A DNA stretch of 12,950 nucleotides from Bacillota bacterium (GTDB lineage: Bacteria > Bacillota > Clostridia > Oscillospirales > Acutalibacteraceae): contig JAUZPX010000051.1 in assembly GCA_030705695.1 (NCBI GenBank), positions 1 through 12,950 on the forward strand. Reading direction: 5' to 3'. The notes under the pieces are model-generated. The model had not been told where the DNA came from. It saw only the letters and a program-made list of their open reading frames with translations, and ran no database searches. Below are positions 6,293 through 12,950 of the stretch, piece after piece. The number at the start of each line of letters is the position of its first letter. Position 1 is the first letter of the stretch. Made by a program: the position numbers and the translations under genes.

Positions 6293-9200
6293 ATGAAAGA
6301 ATCAGTCAAAAAAATGAAGGGGCATATATCTATTATTCTGATGTTGCTAATGGCATTTATGCTGCCTATACAGGCATATGCAGAGTCATTATCGGCAACC
6401 ACAGATCAAAGCAGCACACAAAGTGTTTCGCAACAAAGTACATCTTCTTCCGACCCACAAATCGTATCGGAAATACCCAGTAAAAACACAGCAAATACAA
6501 GGTATTTTGCAATGAGCGATGGTACCTTTATGGCAGCTCAGTATGGCGAGCCTGTAAATTACAAAGACAGTAACGGCAACCGGCAGCATTATGATAATAC
6601 TCTTTCAGAAACTTCTGCTTCACCTGATATAACCGATCCGTCGGATACCGTTCCTGCAACGGAGCCTGCTACAACTCCTGCAACAGACATTACCGCTACA
6701 GAAGCAGCTACTAATTCGTCTACGGCAGATCAAACTGAATTAGTAACATCACCTCAAAGGCAAGCAGCAAATAGCGGTGATCAATCTAAAACAGAATTTA
6801 AAAACAGATCAAGCGATAAAGACATTCGTTTAGCCGAGACCTCAAAAGACAATAACATGATTAAAATCACCTCAGGTGGAGATAAAATTTCCTGGGGCTA
6901 TGAAAACGCAAATAAAGTTCAAAGTGAAGTTCAGGCGGCACAACAACAAGATTTAAAAGGAAACGATAAATTTCTTACAGCGATAAATTTGACTAAGACT
7001 ACACTTTACTCCGATATTTACAATAACGTTGATCTTCAATGCGTTGTAAATCCAACAGGAGTTAAAGAGAACATAATTTTAAAAAGTGCAGACGCTCAAA
7101 ACGAATTTACAGTTCAATATCTTATAGGAAAATTAACAGCAAAACAAAAAGATGACAAAACAATCGTTTTAACTGACAGCAAAGGCAAGACTGTATATAC
7201 AATTTCAGCCCCGATGATGACAGATGCAAACGGTGTTGTGAGTGATGCTGTTAGCTTATCGATAGTAAGCAATAAAGGCAGCAAGCTAATGGTCGAAGTC
7301 AAAGCTGATAGCAAGTGGATAAAAGATAGCAAGAGAGATTTTCCAATAAACATTGACCCAACTGTTCAAGTGGGAATAAATGACAACGAAGTATATAGTG
7401 CTCCTATTTGTTCTTTACTCCCAAATGATGTATATCAAAACGAATACTATTCAACTTCAGTTGGACAAAAAAGCTCAACGAATCAATGGCGTTCTCTATT
7501 TAAAATCAACTCATTACCAGTTTTGAATCCAGGAGATGTTATTACTAACGCAAGTCTTAATTTAACGCAGAGAGCAGATTTAGGAGGGTCAGTGACAGGA
7601 AGTATGCAGTTAAAGGCACATAATATTACTAGCACTTGGACTTCCGCAGATGCAACATGGAACAGCATAAAATATGATTCTACAGTCTTAGATTATTCTT
7701 TAATTAATAATACTTCAACTAATCCAGCTTTTAATATTACCTCACTTGTGAAATCATGGTATAATGGGAGTCAAAATAACGGAATATTAGTTGATTCAGA
7801 CGCTGAGGGCTCACAAATAAACAATTGCTGTGATTTTTGGGCCTTTGGAAGTATAAATAAAGTTTCACGTCCTATTTTTAATTTAACATACAAAAATTAT
7901 CTTGGGGCTGCTTCACATGTTAGCGAGAGCCATGCAAGTGGTGATTATGGTACAGGGAGTATCGATGATTATGTTGGTAATCTTTCAATTGTTCAACCAA
8001 TACTTTCTCAAACAGGTGAATCTTCTGCAGTAGATGTTAACTTTTATTATAATAGTTTAAATTGCAATCAGATAATAAACCAAGGGGCTAGAATTGGCAG
8101 GGGTTGGTGCGCTAATTTTAATAAACGTTTAGAAAACCCGAGTGATATATTAATACAACAGGGTTATAGCTTTGTTTTATATAACGATGATGGCAGAACG
8201 GATTATTTCAAGCCAAAAACTGGAACAACTAATGTTTTTATAAATGAGTTTAATCCTGATCAAGTGATTTTAATTTCTAATAATTATTACATATTAACTC
8301 AAAATGGTGGTAATAACTCAGTAACGTTTGAAAGTCCTGAAAATGGTGGAAAAATAATTGAAGAGACTGATAGTCAAAATTTGATAACCCATTATAATTA
8401 TATTACATATTCTAATGGAGAAAAAGTGCTTGATACAATTACAGATAATAATAACGCAACTGCAGCTAAAATTTCGTATATTTTGAATTTAACAACAAAT
8501 AAAACTCAGATTTCCAAAATCACAAGAAGCGATAATTGTGAAATCAAATTCTCTTACGCTGGAGACAGTAACAATAATTTAGTGAAAATTGATTTTCCTG
8601 GTCAGACTCCCAGTACAGTTTTATCAACAAATTTTACATATGATGCAAATAATAGATTAACATCATCAATAAAAGCTGATAATTCAAAAGTTTGTTATAA
8701 TTATTTTGACACAAATTACAATAAAAATAGAGTATCAAAGACATACGATGTCGATATAAATGGTGTTTCTGGAAATAGCTTTACATTTGCATATGGTACT
8801 GATAATACAACAAAAATAACTGATTTAAATGGTAAAACTGAAACATATATATTTGATGAAAACGGTGAAGTTATTAATGTAATGAATTCAGACGGTACAG
8901 TTGCAAATTCTTCCTATAACAGCAATGGTAAGCAAAATACAATCTCAGCGTCAGAATCATCTGAAAAATACATTAAAAATTACATGAGAGATTCCTCTGC
9001 AGAAAGCAGTAGTTTGTACAACATTGCTACTTGGGACAGCAGTGCAGCAGGAACATTTGCATACGATACAAACTCAGCATATTTGGGATCTAGTTCACTA
9101 AAAATAACAAACACTGGATCAACACAATTTTCAAATTGGTATACCCAAACAAATCTTATCGCTCCTACAAGTTTGTCAGCTACAACCCCGTTTACACTTT

Positions 9201-12200
9201 CAGCTTATGTAAAAACGAGCAATGTTACCGCTTCTGCTACAAATGGCGGTGCGGTATTAAGAGTGGAATATCTTAATGGCGGCGGAGTAGTCCTCGCAAC
9301 GACCACTTCTCCTGTTGGGCTCACGGGGACAAATGACTGGCAGCGAATTTCATTAACAGGAATAGGCCCTGTTGGAGCAGCATATGCAAGAGTCGATTTC
9401 GGTGTTTATAATGCTCAAGGTACAGCCTGGTTTGATTGCATGCAATTAGAGCAAGCAAGCTGCATGAACTCATATAATGCTGTATTAAACTCTGATTTTA
9501 GTTCAACAACAAATTGGACCATGACAAATACTGATACATCAGACAACTTTTCTGGAAATGGTAGTGTCACTTTTACTGGAAATTATACCAAAGATAAATA
9601 TGTGACACAAAGAATAAACATTAATAAGAGTAATGTCGCTTTTGATCTTCTTGGAACAGTTAAAGCAAACTCTGTGCCAATTTTAGATGATTCACGATTT
9701 TTGGGCATGAAAGTTGGAATAAATTATTCTGATGGCGGTAATGAAATCATACCATGTGCATTTAGTCAATCCAATACTTCACAGCAATCAAATATGTTCC
9801 AAGTATTTCCACAAGATTCAAGCAGAAAAATATCATCAATTGATATTATATGTAATTACAAAAACAATTCAAATAGCATGATAATATATAATACTATGCT
9901 TAAACTAGTAGACTTTGATAATTCTGATCCTGTTGCTGATCCAAATGTTATTATTGATGAGTCTAAACCGAGATACAACTTAATTACCAGTAGTGACGGA
10001 ATCACAAAAACAACAGGTATGATTTTTAGCAATGATACACTCGATGCAACTCAACCATATATGCAAACTAAAACAACGAAGAACCCGTCAGGCTTTGTAA
10101 CCTCCACTACAGATGAAAGAGGGAAAACCACCACATATAATGGAATAAGCAATGCTCGATATGGTGATATTTGGACTTCAATTCAATATCCAAAAGGAAA
10201 TACTGTTAATCATTCATATAGTGTGGAGACGGGTCAACTCAATAATATAAGCGCAACTAATTCGGATAATGGCAGCATTATCAATAATTTTTCATTTGAT
10301 AAAAATTTTAATTTAACTGGGATTTCTCGTACTGGAACAAATGCAAACAATTCTAGTTATTCACAGAATTATGTTAATACTTATGATTCATGGGGCAATT
10401 TATTAAATCAAAAAGTTGGGAGTCGAACTTATTCCAGTAAGACATGGAATCCAAATAACGGACTAATTAATCAGATAACATTTGGTAATGGAAAAGCGAT
10501 GAAATATGTTTATGATTCTCAGAATAGGGTAACAGACATTAACGATGAAACAAGTACGAATAGAGTTCATTACGATTATAATGACATAGGTAAGCTTGTT
10601 AAGACTACAGACAAAATAACTGGTGTAACTACAGAATATACATACTCAACCGATGGAACATTGTTATGCGAGCGATTTACTGGAAATGGAAAAGATGGTT
10701 ACATTACATACACTGAAAAGGATAGTAAAAAAACAGCAACTACTTGTTTTGCTGGAACAACAAATACGTATACAATTTCCAATAATACAATTCAGAATTC
10801 AGAAACATATGACAATGGTACATTCGCTTCTGTCTACCAACAAGACTATTTTGGGAGAATTAGCTCTATATCTACAGGATTCTCAGCAGGTGTTTCAGGG
10901 TCAAGTGAATTCCCAATACAAGCAACATATAATTATGTTGCTGGGGTAGGTGATAGTGGTTCAAAAGCTACTTCAAATTTAGTTGAATCAATAACATATA
11001 ATAAAACATCAGGTCAAATTGCAAAATACACTAACACTTATGATGACAATGGAAATATATTAACTACTTGTGAAAATTCAAATCCAGTTATCACTTATAC
11101 GTATGATAATTTTAATCAATTAACATCAGCTAAAAATACTGTTGATAAAACATTAACTGTATATTCTTATGATGTTGGCGGAAACATTAAAAATGTAACT
11201 GTTAAAAATTTGGATACATCTGGAAATGTTATTTCAACAAAAAGTTCGATTGATTATGCATACGGAGACACTGACTGGCAAGACAAGCTTACAAATTATA
11301 ATAATCAATCAATATCTTATGATGCTATGGGCAACCCAACAACCTATAGAGACGGAATGACATTTACTTGGCAAAATGGTCGTGAATTAAAAACTTTAAC
11401 ATCTGGAACTACTAGTGTTTCATATACGTATAGCAGCGAAAATGGGATTCGAAATGATAAGAATGTAAACGGTTCAATTACAAAGTATATCTATGATAGT
11501 GATAACAAACTTACCGCATTAATTATGCCTAATGGTAAGTTAGCTCAGTTTTTCTATGGAAAAGATGGTACTGTTAGCTCAATGAATTATAGAGGTTTTT
11601 ATTATTTCTTTGTAAAAGATGTTCAAGGCAATATAATAAAAATTCTCGATCAAAGTGGGGCCATAGTTACAAATTACTCTTACGATGCTTGGGGAAAAGT
11701 GAGTATCACAGACTCTACTGGCTCAACTAATTTAACAGCTTTAAACCCTGGTATGATTAGTCCATTTGCATTTAAAGGTTATGTGTATGACAAAGAAAGT
11801 GGATTATACTATTTAAATTCACGTTATTATGATCCAAACACGGGAAGATTTATTAATCAAGATGATTTTGATGCAGCAGTAAAAGTTGACATTTCTGCCA
11901 ATGGAAACTATAATATGTTTGCGTATTGCTCAAATAATCCTATTACAAATTCTGATCCGTCTGGCTATACTGATAAGGATCTTGAAACCCATGCGAGAAA
12001 TCTGGATGGTAATAAGAATTTGGCTGCACAGGGATTGCAGAACACAAAAATGTATATTAAAGGGAACACAGTTACAATTGACGCGTATTTTTCATATACT
12101 AGTAATAAATATAATGTGAATTCTATACTTTCAGGAATCAGTAAGCAATGGACAGGTAAATTTAATGTTTATGGATATGACATTAATGTATCTACACACA

Positions 12201-12601
12201 CGTATATAGTTAATGATTCGGGCAAAAATAGCATTAAAGTAAATGCAGTTCGAGCGGCTACCAGTGATGGTACATTAACGATAAAAAATGGTTCAATAGG
12301 AAATACAACTTCATGGTCTCCGTGGTATCCAGATAGTGCATTTCAAATGGACTTTTGGACTTATGGAATGAATCTTAGTGGTTGCCAAGCTGATGGTGCA
12401 CATGAATTTGGTCATGTAATGGGTATTGCAGATTTGTATTTATGCTCTAAAAGTATCAGAGATAAATGGGACTATAAAGATGGGAAATATTCTATTATGG
12501 AAACACTAAATAGAGTGGATCCTATAAACGTAGTAAGAAACCAAGAAATGCATAGAGGTATTGTAGCTTGGGTGACGGGAAAATGGCAGAATTGGAGTTA
12601 A
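6293..12601 (+). CDS. Secreted RHS/YD-repeat polymorphic toxin-like protein with DNRLRE-type domain, carbohydrate-binding-like modules and a C-terminal metzincin-like protease domain
   Basis: 2102 residues from ATG 6293 (2114 if ATG 6257 were used). Order: signal peptide 1-30 (basic start, hydrophobic core, AYA/ES cleavage); Ser/Thr/Pro-rich region about 31-185, including the SDGTFMAAQYGEPVNY segment typical of clostridial RHS proteins; a beta-rich region leading into a DNRLRE-type domain about 355-537; an RHS shell entry with IGRGWCANFNK near 600; YD repeats about 690-895; two carbohydrate-binding-like beta modules about 896-1060 and 1061-1222; YD repeats about 1223-1828; RHS core GYVYDKESGLYYLNSRYYDP from 1829 with NTGRF at 1849-1853; and a PITNSDPSG junction at 1883-1891. 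The remaining 211 residues carry HEFGHVMGIAD at 2037-2047 (His2037, Glu2038, His2041, Asp2047) and a Met-turn at Met2069, as in HExxHxxGxxD metzincins such as snapalysin. RHS shells enclose a variable C-terminal toxin; here the tip should be a zinc protease. No sortase signal or transmembrane anchor follows. Inferred role: contact- or release-dependent attack on neighbours, or matrix/host protein cleavage. Confidence 0.92.
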   Translation: MKESVKKMKGHISIILMLLMAFMLPIQAYAESLSATTDQSSTQSVSQQSTSSSDPQIVSEIPSKNTANTRYFAMSDGTFMAAQYGEPVNYKDSNGNRQHYDNTLSETSASPDITDPSDTVPATEPATTPATDITATEAATNSSTADQTELVTSPQRQAANSGDQSKTEFKNRSSDKDIRLAETSKDNNMIKITSGGDKISWGYENANKVQSEVQAAQQQDLKGNDKFLTAINLTKTTLYSDIYNNVDLQCVVNPTGVKENIILKSADAQNEFTVQYLIGKLTAKQKDDKTIVLTDSKGKTVYTISAPMMTDANGVVSDAVSLSIVSNKGSKLMVEVKADSKWIKDSKRDFPINIDPTVQVGINDNEVYSAPICSLLPNDVYQNEYYSTSVGQKSSTNQWRSLFKINSLPVLNPGDVITNASLNLTQRADLGGSVTGSMQLKAHNITSTWTSADATWNSIKYDSTVLDYSLINNTSTNPAFNITSLVKSWYNGSQNNGILVDSDAEGSQINNCCDFWAFGSINKVSRPIFNLTYKNYLGAASHVSESHASGDYGTGSIDDYVGNLSIVQPILSQTGESSAVDVNFYYNSLNCNQIINQGARIGRGWCANFNKRLENPSDILIQQGYSFVLYNDDGRTDYFKPKTGTTNVFINEFNPDQVILISNNYYILTQNGGNNSVTFESPENGGKIIEETDSQNLITHYNYITYSNGEKVLDTITDNNNATAAKISYILNLTTNKTQISKITRSDNCEIKFSYAGDSNNNLVKIDFPGQTPSTVLSTNFTYDANNRLTSSIKADNSKVCYNYFDTNYNKNRVSKTYDVDINGVSGNSFTFAYGTDNTTKITDLNGKTETYIFDENGEVINVMNSDGTVANSSYNSNGKQNTISASESSEKYIKNYMRDSSAESSSLYNIATWDSSAAGTFAYDTNSAYLGSSSLKITNTGSTQFSNWYTQTNLIAPTSLSATTPFTLSAYVKTSNVTASATNGGAVLRVEYLNGGGVVLATTTSPVGLTGTNDWQRISLTGIGPVGAAYARVDFGVYNAQGTAWFDCMQLEQASCMNSYNAVLNSDFSSTTNWTMTNTDTSDNFSGNGSVTFTGNYTKDKYVTQRININKSNVAFDLLGTVKANSVPILDDSRFLGMKVGINYSDGGNEIIPCAFSQSNTSQQSNMFQVFPQDSSRKISSIDIICNYKNNSNSMIIYNTMLKLVDFDNSDPVADPNVIIDESKPRYNLITSSDGITKTTGMIFSNDTLDATQPYMQTKTTKNPSGFVTSTTDERGKTTTYNGISNARYGDIWTSIQYPKGNTVNHSYSVETGQLNNISATNSDNGSIINNFSFDKNFNLTGISRTGTNANNSSYSQNYVNTYDSWGNLLNQKVGSRTYSSKTWNPNNGLINQITFGNGKAMKYVYDSQNRVTDINDETSTNRVHYDYNDIGKLVKTTDKITGVTTEYTYSTDGTLLCERFTGNGKDGYITYTEKDSKKTATTCFAGTTNTYTISNNTIQNSETYDNGTFASVYQQDYFGRISSISTGFSAGVSGSSEFPIQATYNYVAGVGDSGSKATSNLVESITYNKTSGQIAKYTNTYDDNGNILTTCENSNPVITYTYDNFNQLTSAKNTVDKTLTVYSYDVGGNIKNVTVKNLDTSGNVISTKSSIDYAYGDTDWQDKLTNYNNQSISYDAMGNPTTYRDGMTFTWQNGRELKTLTSGTTSVSYTYSSENGIRNDKNVNGSITKYIYDSDNKLTALIMPNGKLAQFFYGKDGTVSSMNYRGFYYFFVKDVQGNIIKILDQSGAIVTNYSYDAWGKVSITDSTGSTNLTALNPGMISPFAFKGYVYDKESGLYYLNSRYYDPNTGRFINQDDFDAAVKVDISANGNYNMFAYCSNNPITNSDPSGYTDKDLETHARNLDGNKNLAAQGLQNTKMYIKGNTVTIDAYFSYTSNKYNVNSILSGISKQWTGKFNVYGYDINVSTHTYIVNDSGKNSIKVNAVRAATSDGTLTIKNGSIGNTTSWSPWYPDSAFQMDFWTYGMNLSGCQADGAHEFGHVMGIADLYLCSKSIRDKWDYKDGKYSIMETLNRVDPINVVRNQEMHRGIVAWVTGKWQNWS
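7350..7903 (+). other. DNRLRE-type beta-sandwich domain within the RHS protein
   Basis: Residues about 353-537. The segment shows the family pattern: an RSLFKINSLP strand, NASLNLTQ, an AHNITSTWTSADATWNS block, FNITSLVKSWYNG, then NNGILVDSD and a final RPIFNLTY strand. DNRLRE domains sit in secreted and cell-wall proteins near the N-terminus of clostridial RHS proteins and may help attach them to the surface or to glycans. Confidence 0.8.
8978..9960 (+). other. Two carbohydrate-binding-like modules inserted between YD-repeat blocks
   Basis: Residues about 896-1060 have the CBM 4/9-like order: a SLKITNTGS strand, TPFTLSAYVKTSNV, LRVEYLNGGG, GTNDWQRISLTG, ARVDFGVYNAQGTAWFDCMQ. Residues about 1061-1222 begin again with NSDFSSTTNWTMTNTD, the usual opening of such a module, and end at a TMLKLVDFDN strand. 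The first module's DNA at 9240-9330 is visibly richer in G and C than the flanking YD repeats. The fold call comes from pattern only and no sugar-binding site is proven. Confidence 0.6.
11966..12598 (+). other. C-terminal metzincin-like protease (toxin) domain of the RHS protein
   Basis: Residues 1892-2102, directly after the DPSG junction. The zinc site is HEFGHVMGIAD (2037-2047) with Asp as probable third ligand, and SIMETLN at 2067-2073 supplies the Met-turn about 22 residues later. The 145 residues before the zinc helix are beta-rich (KMYIKGNTVTIDAYFSY, GYDINVSTHTYIVND), as in small metzincins. Metallopeptidase tips are a known class of polymorphic toxin ends. The exact family is not assigned. 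Confidence 0.8.
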
Positions 12602-12619
12602 TTATCTTATAAAAATTAT

Positions 12620-12625
12620 AAGGAG
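12620..12625 (+). promoter_or_regulatory. Ribosome binding site deciding a TTG start
   Basis: AAGGAG nine bases before TTG 12635. It is much too far from the next in-frame ATG at 12656 (30 bases), so the TTG is the likely start. Confidence 0.75.
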
Positions 12626-12634
12626 TTGTTTATT

Positions 12635-12950
12635 TTGAAAAAAGAAAAAAATATAATGCGCATTTTAATTTTTCTACTGATTATTTCTCTTACATGTGTA
12701 TGTATACCTACTGTGACTTGTTTTGCTACAACTGAACCTGTGACATATTACGATGCAGATACTTCGATAACTCCTGATCACAATTTCATTCTTGGATATC
12801 GGCTTACACTTCAAACTCCAAAAGATTCAGAAAAACTTTCAAGTATTAAAGGATCTATCAGCTATGATAACAATGTCCTTGAATTCATTCAATGCAAATT
12901 ACTGGATTTAAGTGAAGATACCCTCGGAGATGCACAGGTAGTTGGCAAGG
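12635..12950 (+). CDS. Secreted cohesin-like beta-sandwich protein, N-terminal part, cut by the window edge
   Basis: 105 residues are visible from TTG 12635, in an open frame to the window end. Residues 1-31 form a signal peptide: KKEKNIMR basic start, hydrophobic LIFLLIISLTCVCIPTV, and a CFA/TT cleavage site. The mature part has FILGYRLTLQTPKD, then KGSISYDNNVLEFIQCKLLD, resembling the strand pattern of cohesin-type domains (xLxYDxxVLEF). Such domains are found in clostridial extracellular and cellulosome-related proteins, but a dockerin or anchor cannot be seen here. It begins 33 bases after the RHS stop with no terminator between, so the two are probably one transcript. This is the usual place for an immunity gene, and its secreted location would match an extracellular protease toxin; that role is inference. 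Membership of a different Ig-like family is possible. Confidence 0.72.
   Translation, partial: MKKEKNIMRILIFLLIISLTCVCIPTVTCFATTEPVTYYDADTSITPDHNFILGYRLTLQTPKDSEKLSSIKGSISYDNNVLEFIQCKLLDLSEDTLGDAQVVGK

Noticed and set aside
6166..6483. A 105-codon open frame overlapping the RHS start
   Set aside because: It has no ribosome binding site, overlaps the well-supported RHS start in another frame and has no recognisable domain.
10653..10949. A 98-codon plus-strand frame inside the RHS repeats
   Set aside because: It lies wholly within the YD-repeat coding region; its Ile/Gln-rich product is a frame shadow of the repeats.
6293..12601. Type VI secretion RHS effector
   Set aside because: It has a Sec-type signal peptide with AYA cleavage and no PAAR or VgrG-like N-terminus, and the window looks Gram-positive.
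1..12950. CRISPR array, insertion sequence or rRNA
   Set aside because: No regularly spaced repeats, transposase-like protein or rRNA segment was seen on either strand.

Overview
The window looks like a low-GC, Gram-positive Firmicute of the class Clostridia; a Ruminococcaceae/Oscillospiraceae-type gut or anaerobic bacterium would fit, but I cannot name the species. The grounds are strong AGGAG-type ribosome binding sites before almost every gene, AT-rich intergenic DNA, a TTG start, and a giant secreted RHS protein with a DNRLRE-type N-terminal region of the kind common in Clostridia.

Left part (1-5432, all minus strand): a tightly packed six-gene operon read right to left. In transcription order it encodes a membrane-anchored GT2 glycosyltransferase of the DPM1/GtrB type, an NAD-dependent epimerase/dehydratase-like protein, a thiamine-diphosphate enzyme of the acetolactate synthase superfamily, an HpcH/HpaI-type aldolase, a short-chain dehydrogenase, and the first 100 residues of a 3-dehydroquinate-synthase-like (sugar-phosphate cyclase type) protein cut by the window edge. 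Gaps are 13-21 bases or ATGA overlaps. The set is not a housekeeping pathway. It looks like a dedicated route that builds an unusual sugar, cyclitol or 2-keto acid-derived unit and passes it to a polyprenyl-phosphate-type transferase for a cell-surface glycan. The chemistry is inferred from families only.

Middle (5433-6292): divergent promoters, a single tRNA-Ala gene with anticodon CGC (5682-5757) on the plus strand, a perfect 13-bp UUCG-loop terminator (5832-5861), and about 430 bases of AT-rich leader with one imperfect inverted repeat and weak promoter candidates but no gene.

Right part (6293-12950, plus strand): one 2102-residue secreted RHS/YD-repeat polymorphic toxin-like protein, followed 33 bases later by a gene that runs off the window. 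The large protein has a signal peptide, a Ser/Thr/Pro-rich region, a DNRLRE-type domain, two blocks of YD repeats split by two carbohydrate-binding-like modules, an RHS core ending in a DPSG junction, and a 211-residue C-terminal domain with an HEFGHVMGIAD zinc site and a Met-turn, i.e. a metzincin-like protease tip. The following gene encodes a second secreted protein with a cohesin-like beta-sandwich start. It sits where an immunity gene normally sits. The most interesting items are the uncharacterised surface-glycan operon and the extracellular protease-toxin plus secreted-partner pair.
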